Source: Falsiroseomonas selenitidurans (GTDB lineage: Bacteria > Pseudomonadota > Alphaproteobacteria > Acetobacterales > Acetobacteraceae). Taken from it: a stretch of 64,000 nt of DNA. The notes beneath the pieces are model-generated. The model was not told where the DNA came from and ran no database searches. It saw only the letters and a program-made list of their open reading frames with translations. How positions within the stretch are numbered: the first letter of the stretch is position 1; the number at the start of each line of letters is the position of its first letter. The DNA lies in contig NZ_JAAVNE010000004.1 of NCBI RefSeq assembly GCF_012103215.1, forward strand, positions 1-64,000, given 5' to 3'. Below are positions 1 to 7,434 of the stretch, piece after piece. The position numbers and the translations under genes are program-made.

Positions 1-167
1 TGTTCCGCAACCCGCTGGCCGATCCCGGGCTGATCGGCGTCTCCGCCGGCGCGGCGCTGGCCGCCGTCGCCGCCATCGCCTTCGGTGCCGGGCTGTTCGG
101 CCTGGCGGCCGGCGCGCTCGGCCTGTGGCTGCTGCCGGCGGCGGCCTTCCTCGGCGGGCTGGGGGCG
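1..167 (+). repeat. Partial duplicate of heme permease gene hmuU
   Basis: These 167 bases match 33446-33612, inside the intact heme ABC permease gene, with a single difference (C at 79, T at 33524). The identity stops sharply at 167/168, where flagellar-region sequence begins. The piece has neither the start nor the end of the permease gene, so it is not a working gene copy. It could be a small real duplication, but its position at the very edge of the sequence and the abrupt junction also fit a chimeric contig end. Confidence 0.9.
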
Positions 168-647
168 CGGGAGGTATGGGCCGACGCGGCGCGGTTCGGG
201 GCGGCGCGCGGCCGGCGCACGGGGCGCTGGCGTGGCGGCTGCTTCGGCGCGGGGCGCATCGGGGCGCGGCGCCTCCGGGCGTGGGGGATCGAACACATCC
301 ACCACCACACGGTTATCCAGCCGGTACACCCGCAGCCGGCTGCCCGGCGCCACGGTGAACCTTGCGCGATTGCCCGCCGTCTCCAGTCCGCGCACGTTGC
401 GCGGCGGGCCGCGCAGGGCGCGGCGGTCGAACTGCGCCGGCAGGTCGAACAGCACGACCGCGCCGCCCTCCTGCTCCTCCACCCGGAAGCCGACCAGGCC
501 GGGCCAATCGAAGACCACCCGGCCGAATCCGGGATGGTCGCCCGCCCTTACGCCGACACGTTCCTGCGCCAGGGCCGGGTCTGCCAGAACCAGGCTGCCG
601 GCCAGGAAGGCCGCACCGGCAAGGCGGCAGCGCCAGCCCGGCCTCAC
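168..647 (-). pseudogene. Secreted AMIN-like protein gene, cut off at the duplicate junction
   Basis: An open frame starts at GTG 647, 11 bases past the stop of cheZ. It encodes a signal peptide (hydrophobic stretch followed by ADPALAQ) and then a mature start resembling an AMIN-type domain (GDHPGFGRVVFDWPG, LFDLP, YRLDNRVVVDVFDPP), turning into a Pro/Ala/Arg-rich linker. In related alphaproteobacteria such proteins lie downstream of the chemotaxis/motor genes and often carry TPR repeats further on. That is family knowledge; no TPR is visible here. About 160 codons remain before the frame runs into the 167-base permease copy, so the gene is incomplete. Later codons in the copied segment stay open but are out of context. 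An edge artefact is as likely as a genuine broken gene. Confidence 0.6.
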
Positions 648-658
648 CGGCGCGGCAC

Positions 659-1282
659 TCAATCGAAATCCGCCAGCAGCTTGTCGATATCCGCCTGACT
701 GACCCCGGCGCCGGGCAGTTGCGGGCCATGCGCCAGGCGCCGGCCCTCCGTCTCCCCTTCCACCGGCTCGGGCTGCGGTTCCGGCGGCGGCGGCGCGCCG
801 CCCGGGACGCCGAAACGCAGGGTGACCTGTTCGACCCGCGCCTCGATCGCCTTCAGCGCCTGCACCACCTTGCCGATGCGCTGGCCGGTGATGTCCTGGA
901 AGCTGCACGCCTCGTAGATGCGGGTGACGGCGGAGGCCAGCGCCTCCGCCTCCACCCCGCCGACGCGGCCGGCGACGCCTTCCAGTGTCTCGCACACATC
1001 GAGGATCTCGTTCGTCGCCTGCGCCGTGTGGTCGACGATCGCGTCCAGCTCATCCGTGGCCGAGGGAATGTGGCTGAGCGTGATGTCATCGACGCGCAGC
1101 GAGGCGATCTCCTGCTTGGCGCGCGCCACGGTGCGGCCGAGCCCTTCGAGCTCGGCCAGCAGCGACGCCTCGACCACCGTCAGATCGCCCGACATGCTGC
1201 CCAGCACGGCCCGGACCGCGGTCTCGATGCGCTCGCCCTCGGGCGAGCCATCGGGCGGGTTGGCTGCGTGTCCATCAGGCAT
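659..1282 (-). CDS. cheZ: Chemotaxis protein phosphatase CheZ
   Basis: Encodes a 207-residue CheZ. CheZ removes the phosphate from CheY-P and so resets the flagellar motor signal in the cytoplasm. The family signature FQDITGQ lies at residues 128-134; its Gln/Asp positions are the catalytic surface. The long helical region before it fits the CheZ four-helix bundle. The extreme C-terminus (QADIDKLLADFD, 196-207) is an acidic amphipathic helix as used for CheY docking, joined by a Pro-rich linker. The start at 1282 overlaps the end of cheY by 8 bases, so phosphatase and substrate are translationally coupled. Confidence 0.9.
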   Translation of the reverse strand: MPDGHAANPPDGSPEGERIETAVRAVLGSMSGDLTVVEASLLAELEGLGRTVARAKQEIASLRVDDITLSHIPSATDELDAIVDHTAQATNEILDVCETLEGVAGRVGGVEAEALASAVTRIYEACSFQDITGQRIGKVVQALKAIEARVEQVTLRFGVPGGAPPPPEPQPEPVEGETEGRRLAHGPQLPGAGVSQADIDKLLADFD

Positions 1283-1661
1283 TCGCCATCACCTTCTCGA
1301 TCTTGCCGCGCAGCGTCTCGGCGTTGAACGGCTTCACGATGTAGTTGGAAACGCCCGCGGCCTTGGCGGCGACCACGTTCTCGGTCTTGCTCTCGGCGGT
1401 GATCATGATGAAGGGGGTGGATTTCAGCCGCGCATCCGCGCGCACCTCCTTCAGCAGGTCCAGGCCCGTCATCGGCGCCATGTTCCAGTCACTGATCACC
1501 AGACCGAAATTGCCGGCGCGCATCTTGGCCAGGGCCTCCTGCCCGTCCGTTGCCTCCTCCACATTCTCGAAATCGAGCTGCTTCAGGAGGTTGCGGATGA
1601 TCCGCAGCATCGTCTTGTAGTCGTCCACGATCAGGACTGAGGTGTTCTTGTCCATCGGCAT
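1275..1661 (-). CDS. cheY: Chemotaxis response regulator CheY
   Basis: A 128-residue single-domain receiver. Acidic pocket D13-D14, phospho-acceptor D58 (in VISDWNM), T88 and K110-P111 are all present, with no output domain. It would carry the chemotaxis signal to FliM, encoded in the same operon. I chose ATG 1661 because AGGGG lies just upstream; ATG 1655 (MDKNTS) and ATG 1679 are also in frame. It lies between motE and cheZ in a run of minus-strand motor genes. Sequence alone does not exclude a dedicated motor regulator different from the main chemosensory CheY of the genome. Confidence 0.9.
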   Translation of the reverse strand: MPMDKNTSVLIVDDYKTMLRIIRNLLKQLDFENVEEATDGQEALAKMRAGNFGLVISDWNMAPMTGLDLLKEVRADARLKSTPFIMITAESKTENVVAAKAAGVSNYIVKPFNAETLRGKIEKVMANA

Positions 1662-1700
1662 TGCGCCCCTGTTAACCATCCACCGCCATCCTGGCGTCGT

Positions 1701-2351
1701 TCACTCCGCCGGCGCGCGGGCGGCGCGCAGCCGCGCCAGCTCCGCCGTCAGCAGCCGCGCCCGTTCCGGGCGCATCGCGCCCATCACCGGTGCGGCCTTG
1801 GCTTCCCGCATCTGGTCCATGATCGGCGCCAGAACGGACATCTCCAGCTCGTTGAAGATCTGCGCCGCGTCGCGCGGCCGCATGCCCTCGTAGAGCTTCA
1901 CCAGGCCCCGCATGCCGGCATCGGCGCGCGCGGCGCGTTCGCGCTCCAGCGCCTCCAGCCGCCGCTGCATCGTGGTCAGTTCCTCCACGCGCTGCGCCAG
2001 GCGGCGCTCCGCCGCGGCCACCAGCGTCTCCCGCTGCAGGGCCTGGGCCTCGCGCGCCTCGATCTCGGCGCGGCGGGCGCGCAGCGATTCCAGCACGGCG
2101 CGTTCCGCCAGCTGCTCGGCCGTGGGCTCGGGCGGCGGCGGTGGCGGGGCCGCGGCAGGCGGCGGCCTGGCCGGGCGCGGTGCCGGGGCCGGCGCTTCGG
2201 CCGCCTGGGCAGCGCCGATCACGGGGGCACCGCCCTCCCCGGCGCGCCACATCCGCTCCAGCTTGGCGGCCGCCAGCAGCGCCACCAGCGCGTAGCCGAC
2301 CGGCAGCAGCCGCAGCCTCGGCAGGGTCGGCGGGCGGGCGGGCCAGCGCAT
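1701..2351 (-). CDS. motE: MotE-like flagellar motility protein (MgtE_N domain)
   Basis: A 216-residue protein with one N-terminal membrane segment (about residues 12-30), a Pro/Ala-rich periplasmic linker, a coiled coil of about 70 residues rich in Arg/Glu, and a C-terminal MgtE-N-type segment (GLVKLYEGMRPRDAAQIFNEL). This architecture matches MotE, described in rhizobia as a periplasmic chaperone/partner of the MotC/MotB stator system. The ATG at 2351 shares one base with the stop of the preceding gene, so translation is coupled. Its place directly after fliL-fliM-DUF6468 is typical for Rhodospirillales. Confidence 0.75.
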   Translation of the reverse strand: MRWPARPPTLPRLRLLPVGYALVALLAAAKLERMWRAGEGGAPVIGAAQAAEAPAPAPRPARPPPAAAPPPPPPEPTAEQLAERAVLESLRARRAEIEAREAQALQRETLVAAAERRLAQRVEELTTMQRRLEALERERAARADAGMRGLVKLYEGMRPRDAAQIFNELEMSVLAPIMDQMREAKAAPVMGAMRPERARLLTAELARLRAARAPAE

Positions 2352-2791
2352 CAGCGGCCGCCCCTGAGGGCGCGCAGCAATTCCCGCTCCGCCTCGCTGC
2401 GCGGCGCCGGGCCCGGGGCGGGCTGCGGGTCCGGCAGATGGCCCATCCCCTGGCCCAGCGCCATCGGCCGGGCTTCCCGCACCAGCCCGTCCAGCCGGTC
2501 CGCCAGCGTCTCCGCCCGCTCCGTCAGGAAGCGCAGATCCTCGCGCAGCGGCGTCGCCTCCGCCACGCGTTCCGCCACCGACCGCCCGGCCTGTTCCGCC
2601 GTGGCGCGCAGCCGGCCGAGCGCCGCCTCCGCCGCCGCGCTGGCTTCCGCGATCCCGGCGGCGCCGGCTTCCAGCGCCGCCCCTTCCCGCCGCAGCGCCG
2701 TGATCTGGCGTTCCAGCCGCCAGGCGAAGGGCACGGCGACGGCCAGCAGCACCAGCAGCGCGGCCTGCGCCGCCCATTCCAGCGCCGTCAT
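2351..2791 (-). CDS. DUF6468-type flagellar operon membrane protein
   Basis: A 146-residue protein with one N-terminal transmembrane helix (MTALEWAAQAALLVLLAVAV) and a long cytoplasmic or periplasmic coiled coil. The C-terminus is Pro-rich and ends with EAERELLRALRGGR. It fits the small DUF6468 family found between fliM and the MgtE_N/MotE gene in alphaproteobacterial flagellar operons. Its exact role is not established. The ATG overlaps the fliM stop (ATGA arrangement), and its own stop overlaps motE, so it is co-translated with motor genes. A part in motor placement or stator assembly is an inference from context only. Confidence 0.65.
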   Translation of the reverse strand: MTALEWAAQAALLVLLAVAVPFAWRLERQITALRREGAALEAGAAGIAEASAAAEAALGRLRATAEQAGRSVAERVAEATPLREDLRFLTERAETLADRLDGLVREARPMALGQGMGHLPDPQPAPGPAPRSEAERELLRALRGGR

Positions 2792-3897
2792 GACAGATGC
2801 GCCAGGTCGGCGGCGGAAATCTCCCGCGCGCTGTCGATGCGCACCGCCAGCCGGTTCTCCCGCCGCCCGAGCTGGCCTTCGAACAGCGGCACCTCGCCAC
2901 AGCGCAGCCGCACCGGCGCGCCGGGCGGGGAGGACAGCAGCAGCCGGTCGCCGACATTCAGCCGCAGCACCTGCGACAGCTGCATGGTCTGCTCGTCCAG
3001 CACCACGTCCAGCGCCACGTCGGTCTGCCGCAATTCCTCCGCCAGGTGGGTTTCCCAGATGCTGTCGCGGCCGAAGCGCTCGCCCATGAACTGCTGCAGC
3101 AGCAATTCGCGCACCGGCTCCAGCGTCGCATAGGGCAGCAGGATCTCGATCCGCCCGCCGCGATCCTCCATGTCCACGCGCAGCCGGCCGAGCACGGCGG
3201 CGTTGGACAGGCGGGAGATCGCGGCGAAGCGCGGGTTCACCTCCAGCCGGTCGAAGCGGAAATCCACCGGGCACAGCGGCTCGAACGCCGCGCGCAGGTC
3301 GCCCAGCACCACGGTGATCAGGCGCTCCACCAGCGTGCGCTCGATGGTGGTGTAGGGCCGGCCCTCGATGCGCATGGCGGCGGTGCCGCGGCGACCGCCC
3401 AGCAGCACGTCCACCACGGAATAGATCAGGCTGCTGTCCACCACGACCAGCCCGTAATTGTCCCACTGCTCCGCCTTGAACACCGCGAGCATCGCCGGCA
3501 GCGGGATGGAGTTCAGGTAGTCCCCGAAGCGCAGCGAGGTCATCGCGTCGATCGAGATCTCGACATTGTCGGAGGTGAAGTTGCGCAGCGTGGTCGACAT
3601 CAGGCGCACCAGCCGGTCGAACACGATCTCCAGCATCGGCAGGCGTTCATAGGCGATGAGGCCGGCGGAGATGATCCGCTCGATCCCGCTTTCGCCGGTA
3701 TCCCGCGTCGGCCCGTTCTCGAAGCCCAGCAGGCTGTCGATCTCGGCCTGGTTCAGCACCCGCGCCGCATCCGCCGGCAGCGCCGGCCCGGCATCGCTGC
3801 CGGGATCGTCGAAGGGATCGGGCTTGGCCGCCCCCTCCTCCTCCAGCGAGGCCCCCCAGGCGGCGGCGAGATCCTCCTCCTCCTGGCTGCCGCTCAT
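2788..3897 (-). CDS. fliM: Flagellar motor switch protein FliM
   Basis: A 369-residue FliM, the C-ring protein that binds CheY-P and reverses or stops the motor. After an acidic extension the CheY-binding motif appears as LNQAEIDSLLGF (about 48-59), followed by the CheC-like middle domain (ISAGLIAYERLPMLEIVFDRL) and a C-terminal SpoA/FliN-like domain (LRLNVGDRLLL, GEVPLFEGQLG). In many bacteria the EIDSLL motif sits within the first 15 residues, so the 45-residue acidic leader is somewhat unusual. ATG 3897 overlaps the fliL stop (CAATGA), which fixes the start. Confidence 0.95.
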   Translation of the reverse strand: MSGSQEEEDLAAAWGASLEEEGAAKPDPFDDPGSDAGPALPADAARVLNQAEIDSLLGFENGPTRDTGESGIERIISAGLIAYERLPMLEIVFDRLVRLMSTTLRNFTSDNVEISIDAMTSLRFGDYLNSIPLPAMLAVFKAEQWDNYGLVVVDSSLIYSVVDVLLGGRRGTAAMRIEGRPYTTIERTLVERLITVVLGDLRAAFEPLCPVDFRFDRLEVNPRFAAISRLSNAAVLGRLRVDMEDRGGRIEILLPYATLEPVRELLLQQFMGERFGRDSIWETHLAEELRQTDVALDVVLDEQTMQLSQVLRLNVGDRLLLSSPPGAPVRLRCGEVPLFEGQLGRRENRLAVRIDSAREISAADLAHLS

Positions 3898-4433
3898 TGG
3901 ACCAGCATCTCCATGAACAGCACGTCGGTGATGCGCGCCGGCGTGGCGGCCAGGCTGGCGCGGGCCATCAATTCCTCGCGCAGCCGGTGGGTGCCGGCGC
4001 TGCCGCGCAGCTCCTCCGGCCGCACCTCCCGCAGATAGGTCTGGAACAGGTCCACCAGCCGCGGCATCGCCTCGGTCACCGCCGCCGCATCCTCCGCCTT
4101 GCTGATCTCCAGCTTGGCGCGCAGCCGGACGAAGACGGGACGGCGGCCGGGGGCGTTGAGGTTGGCGATCATCTCCGGCAATTCGACGAAGGCCGGCGGG
4201 CTGCGTGGCGGCGGCGCGGGCTCGGCGGCTTCCTCCCCTTCCGCGGCCTGTTCGACCGGCGGCGGGTTCATGCCGAGCAGGCCGGGCAGGATGCCGCTGA
4301 ACCACAGCCCGGCGCCGAGGCCGATCAGCAGCACGGGAATGAGGATGAGCAGCAGCTTCTTCTTGCCGCCCTTGGCCTTGGGGGCTTCCTCCCCCGCCGC
4401 CGCATCCGTCTTGGCTGCCGCTGCCGCTGCCAT
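3894..4433 (-). CDS. fliL: Flagellar basal body-associated protein FliL
   Basis: A 179-residue FliL, a single-pass inner membrane protein that surrounds the stator at the basal body. It shows a Lys/Ala-rich cytoplasmic tail, one membrane helix (LLLILIPVLLIGLGAGLWF), a Pro/Glu-rich linker, and the FliL domain ending ARITDVLFMEMLVQ. I prefer ATG 4433 (MAAAAAAKTD); ATG 4457 and 4496 are also in frame but give an untypical Arg/Cys-rich extension. It is the first gene of the minus-strand operon fliL-fliM-DUF6468-motE-cheY-cheZ, divergent from flgF. Confidence 0.92.
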   Translation of the reverse strand: MAAAAAAKTDAAAGEEAPKAKGGKKKLLLILIPVLLIGLGAGLWFSGILPGLLGMNPPPVEQAAEGEEAAEPAPPPRSPPAFVELPEMIANLNAPGRRPVFVRLRAKLEISKAEDAAAVTEAMPRLVDLFQTYLREVRPEELRGSAGTHRLREELMARASLAATPARITDVLFMEMLVQ

Positions 4434-4521
4434 GCTTCCGAACCGATTCCCGACCATCGCCCATGCCGCACGCCGGCACCACGCGGCCCGCAGCATGCCG
4501 GTCCAGGCTTAAGGAAGCCTT

Positions 4522-4536
4522 GCAACGGCCAAGCCT
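4522..4536 (-). promoter_or_regulatory. Possible sigma-54 promoter for fliL operon
   Basis: On the minus strand the sequence AGGCTT-N5-TTGC has the -24 GG and -12 GC elements with correct spacing, 89 bases upstream of the fliL ATG. It is weaker than the two plus-strand sites in this window (no TGGCAC) and overlaps the first palindrome of the flgF regulatory array, so it may be fortuitous. Confidence 0.4.
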
Positions 4537-4582
4537 GCCGGGCGATCGGCGGTTTCTGCCGGGGCCGGGGCGGAAGCTGCCG
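4526..4582. promoter_or_regulatory. Three phased palindromes, candidate FlbD/NtrC-type enhancer
   Basis: Three CGGCN-N5-TGCCG-like sites lie at 4526-4540, 4547-4561 and 4568-4582. The right half TGCCG is exact in all three and repeats every 21 bases, two helical turns. The nearest centre is 27 bases upstream of the sigma-54 -24 element. Caulobacter-type FlbD, a sigma-54 activator of flagellar genes, is the expected binder; FliX, its partner, is encoded in this window. The assignment to FlbD is inferred. Confidence 0.6.
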
Positions 4583-4601
4583 GCCGGGGACGCCCGGGCG
4601 C

Positions 4602-4616
4602 TGGCACGGGCCTTGC
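4602..4616 (+). promoter_or_regulatory. Sigma-54 promoter of flgF operon
   Basis: TGGCAC-N5-TTGC is a full match to the -24/-12 consensus. The -12 element lies 66 bases upstream of flgF. This is the class of promoter known to drive late rod/hook genes in Caulobacter-like flagellar hierarchies. Confidence 0.85.
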
Positions 4617-4681
4617 GCTGACGGGCTGGAAGCCGGCCCGGATTTCGGGCGAACGGCCAGGAGCTTGCGGAGCCCGCCCCG

Positions 4682-5428
4682 ATGGACAGCCCCGGCTATA
4701 TCGTCCTGTCACGCCTGGTCGCGCAGACCCGCGCCACCGCGGTGACGGCGAACAACATCGCCAATGCCGACACCCCCGGCTTCCGCGCCGCGCGGCCGCT
4801 GTTCGGCACCGTGCTGGAACGGCAGATGGCGGTGCAGGTGCCGCGCGGCGGCCGGGACCTGGCCTTCGCGCAGGACCGCGCCACCTGGCGCGACACGATG
4901 CCGGGCGCCATCGCCACCACCGGCAACCCGCTGGACCTGGCGCTGTCCGACCGCGAGGGGTTCTTCGCCGTGGAGACCCCGCGCGGCGAACGCTTCACCC
5001 GCGCCGGCCGCTTCAGCCTGGATACGGAAGGCCGCGTGGTGGATGTGGAGGGCAACCCGGTGCTGAGCACCGACCGCCAGCCGATCCGCGTCGCCGCGGG
5101 CGACAGCCGTATCGAGGTGATGGGCGACGGCACGCTGCGCACGGAAAACGGGCCGGTGGGCCGGCTGCGCGTGGTGCGCTTCGCCGATCGCCAGAAGCTG
5201 GGCGCCGAGGGCAGCCGCCTGTTCAACCCCCCGGGCGACATGGCGCCGGAGCCGGTGGAGCGCCCCGGCGTGGTGCAGGGCGCCATGGAGGGCAGCAATG
5301 TCAGCGCCGTGGTCGAACTGACACGGATGACGGAGGACCTGCGGGAATTCCAGTTCGTCGCCCAGATGGCGGAACGCGAGGGCGAACGCCTGGGCACCGC
5401 CGTCGAACGCATCCTGAAGCGCCAGTGA
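4682..5428 (+). CDS. flgF: Flagellar basal-body rod protein FlgF
   Basis: A 248-residue proximal rod component exported by the flagellar type III system. The N-terminal rod motif (ATAVTANNIANADTPGFRA, about 18-37), the central D1-type segment (LDLALSDREGFFAVETPRGERFTRAGRFSLD) and the C-terminal helix (VVELTRMTEDLREFQFVAQM) are all characteristic. The length fits the family. It is the first gene of flgF-flgG-flgA-flgH, behind a strong sigma-54 promoter. Its stop is separated from flgG by an unusual 276-base spacer full of tandem repeats, so flgF and flgG are less tightly coupled than in relatives, where they are usually only a few bases apart. Confidence 0.95.
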   Translation: MDSPGYIVLSRLVAQTRATAVTANNIANADTPGFRAARPLFGTVLERQMAVQVPRGGRDLAFAQDRATWRDTMPGAIATTGNPLDLALSDREGFFAVETPRGERFTRAGRFSLDTEGRVVDVEGNPVLSTDRQPIRVAAGDSRIEVMGDGTLRTENGPVGRLRVVRFADRQKLGAEGSRLFNPPGDMAPEPVERPGVVQGAMEGSNVSAVVELTRMTEDLREFQFVAQMAEREGERLGTAVERILKRQ

Positions 5429-5456
5429 TGCCGGCGATGATGAATCGGACCAGCGC

Positions 5457-5729
5457 GCCGGCGACGGCGCGGGAGGATCTGTCCCATGCGTAGCCTGCAC
5501 ATCGCCGGCCGGATTGGGGAAAAAGACGTGCCGGCGACGGCGCGGGAGGATCTGTCCCATGCGTAGCCTGCACATCGCCGGCCGGATTGGGGAAAAAGAC
5601 GTGCCGGCGACGGCGCGGGAGGATTTGTCCCATGCGTAGCCTGCACATCGCCGGCCGGATTGGGGAAAAAGACGTGCCGGCGACGGCGCGGGAGGAATTG
5701 TCCCATGCGTAGCCTGCACATCGCCGGCA
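5457..5729 (+). repeat. 73-bp tandem repeat, 3.7 copies, carrying the flgG start
   Basis: Copies start at 5457, 5530, 5603 and 5676, exactly 73 bases apart; the last stops matching at 5729 inside flgG. Each copy holds a GGGAGGA ribosome-binding site, an ATG 8 bases later, and the first eight codons of flgG (MRSLHIAG), then a 20-base unique tail. Copies differ only at three bases just before the ATG (GATCTG, GATCTG, GATTTG, GAATTG). The array fills almost the whole flgF-flgG spacer. Confidence 0.97.
5486..5712 (+). other. Three overlapping 26-codon mini-ORFs leading into flgG
   Basis: Because each repeat carries a start but 73 is not a multiple of three, the upstream ATGs (5486, 5559, 5632) each read 26 codons (MRSLHIAG, then RIGEKDVPATA, ending SHA) and stop at TAG inside the next start context ATGCGTAG. 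Each stop thus overlaps the following ATG by 8 bases, and the third mini-ORF (5632-5712) overlaps the true flgG start at 5705. The three changes between copies are silent or Asp to Glu in these frames. Expression is not demonstrated; the arrangement is seen directly. Confidence 0.5.
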
Positions 5730-6490
5730 CGGGCATGATGGCCCAGCAGACGAACGTCGAGGTCATCTCCAACAACATCGCGAACATGAGCACGACGGGC
5801 TACAAGCGCCGCCGCGCCGAGTTCCAGGACCTGATCTACCAAAATCTGCGCCGCGTCGGCAGCCAGTCCGCCGATACCGGCAGCGTCCTGCCCTCCGGCG
5901 CCCAGGTCGGCCTCGGCGTGAAGACCGGCGCGGTGTACCGAATCTCGGAACAGGGCAGCCTGAGCCAGACCGAAAACCGCTTCGACTTGGCGATCCGCGG
6001 CAATGGCTATTTCCAGGTCACCCTGCCCTCCGGCGAAACGGCCTACAGCCGCGACGGCACCTTCGCCCTGTCGCCGGAAGGCGTGATGGTGACGGCGGAT
6101 GGCTATGTGGTGCAGCCCGGCATCACCATCCCCGCCGCGGCGCGCGACGTGACCATCAACGCGAATGGCGAGGTGCTGGCCAAGCTGGATGGCCAGATCG
6201 ACCCGCAGAATGTCGGCCAGCTCCAGCTCGCCATCTTCGCCAACGAGACGGGGCTGGAGGCGATCGGCGACAACCTGATGCTGGCCACGCCCGGCTCCGG
6301 CGCCGCCCAGCAGGGCGCCCCGGGGGCGGTGGGCTTCGGCCAGGTGCTGCAGGGCTTCGTCGAGACCAGCAATGTGAATGTGGTGCAGGAGATCACCAAC
6401 CTCATCACCGCCCAGCGCGCCTATGAGATGAACAGCCGCGTCATCTCGGCCAGCGACGAGATGCTCTCCACCCTGTCGCGGCTGCGGTGA
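5705..6490 (+). CDS. flgG: Flagellar distal rod protein FlgG
   Basis: A 261-residue distal rod protein, the usual FlgG length. It shows the rod signature MAQQTNVEVISNNIANMSTTGYKRRRAEF (split around residues 12-40), the FlgG-specific segment after it, LAIRGNGYFQVTLPSG, and the C-terminal SNVNVVQEITNLITAQRAYEMNS helix. The true start is ATG 5705, which gives the family N-terminus MRSLHIAGTGM; an in-frame upstream ATG at 5660 would prepend an unnatural KKTCRRRRGR leader made of repeat sequence. It follows a tandem array of its own start region. Its stop overlaps the GTG of flgA. Confidence 0.97.
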   Translation: MRSLHIAGTGMMAQQTNVEVISNNIANMSTTGYKRRRAEFQDLIYQNLRRVGSQSADTGSVLPSGAQVGLGVKTGAVYRISEQGSLSQTENRFDLAIRGNGYFQVTLPSGETAYSRDGTFALSPEGVMVTADGYVVQPGITIPAAARDVTINANGEVLAKLDGQIDPQNVGQLQLAIFANETGLEAIGDNLMLATPGSGAAQQGAPGAVGFGQVLQGFVETSNVNVVQEITNLITAQRAYEMNSRVISASDEMLSTLSRLR

Positions 6491-7434
6491 CCGCCATGCG
6501 CGCGCTTTTCCTTCCCCTGGCCCTGGCCCTTCCCCTGGCCCTGCCGGCCGCCCCGGCCCCGGCCCAGGCGCCGCCCACGCTGCGCCCCTTCGTCACGCTG
6601 GACGAGGCGGTGGTGCGGCTGGAGGATCTGTTCGAGGGGCTGGGCCCGCGCGGCGCCACGCCGCTTGGCCCCGCCCCCGCCCCCGGCCAGCGCCTGGTGG
6701 TGGAGGCGCCGCAACTGCTCGCCATCGCCCGGCGCAACAGCGTCGCCTGGCGGCCCGGCGGCGGGGCGGAGCGCGTGGTGCTGGACCGCCCCGGCCGCGC
6801 CCTGGCGCGGGAGGAGGTGGAGGCGGCGCTGCGCGGCGCGCTGCGCAGCCAGGGCGTGGAGGAGGAAACGGCGCTGGAGCTGCTGGCCTTCCACGCGCCG
6901 CTGGTGCCGCCCGCCGCCTTCATCGAGGTGCTGGTGGAACAGCTTTCACACGAGGCCGCCTCCGGCCGCTTCGGCGCCAGCCTGGCGGTGACGGCGGAAG
7001 GCATGGCGACGCAGCGGCTGCGGGTTTCCGGCCGCGCCATCGCCACCCAGACCGTTCTGGTGGCGCAGCGGCGGCTGGCGGCGGGCGAGGTGGTGGGGCC
7101 GCAGGATGTGCGCGTCATCCGCATCCCCGCCAGCCGGCTGCGCCCGGGCAGCGCCGAACGGCCGGACCAGGCGGTGGGCCAGGCGCTGCGCCGCCCCGTC
7201 TCCCCCGGCCAGCCGCTGCTGCTGGCCCAGCTCGGCCAACCTCTGGTGGTGGAGCGCGGCAGCATGGTCACCATGCAGTACGAGGTCCCGGGCCTGTCGG
7301 TGACCGCCCAGGGACGGGCGATGGAGAATGGCGGGCGCGGCAGCATCGTGCCGGTGATGAACCTCGGCAGCCGCATCGTGGTGGAGGCCCGCGTCACCGG
7401 CCCCGGCCGCGTGCGGGTGGAGGCCGCGCGATGA
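6487..7434 (+). CDS. flgA: Flagella basal body P-ring formation protein FlgA
   Basis: A 315-residue periplasmic chaperone for P-ring (FlgI) assembly. A Sec signal peptide (ALFLPLALALPLALPAAPAPAQA) is followed by a variable N-terminal domain and a C-terminal SAF domain (VLVAQRRLAAGEVVGPQDVRV, VSPGQPLLLAQL, VERGSMVTM). GTG 6487 overlaps the flgG stop (GTGA); ATG 6496, three codons in, is an equally possible start. Followed by flgH with a 4-base overlap. Confidence 0.92.
   Translation: MTAMRALFLPLALALPLALPAAPAPAQAPPTLRPFVTLDEAVVRLEDLFEGLGPRGATPLGPAPAPGQRLVVEAPQLLAIARRNSVAWRPGGGAERVVLDRPGRALAREEVEAALRGALRSQGVEEETALELLAFHAPLVPPAAFIEVLVEQLSHEAASGRFGASLAVTAEGMATQRLRVSGRAIATQTVLVAQRRLAAGEVVGPQDVRVIRIPASRLRPGSAERPDQAVGQALRRPVSPGQPLLLAQLGQPLVVERGSMVTMQYEVPGLSVTAQGRAMENGGRGSIVPVMNLGSRIVVEARVTGPGRVRVEAAR

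Noticed and set aside
5660..5704. Upstream in-frame start extending FlgG by 15 residues
   Set aside because: The added leader KKTCRRRRGR is repeat-derived and foreign to FlgG; the ATG at 5705 has its own ribosome-binding site and family N-terminus.
5457..5729. CRISPR array
   Set aside because: The 73-base units are contiguous without variable spacers and carry the start of flgG, so this is a simple tandem duplication.
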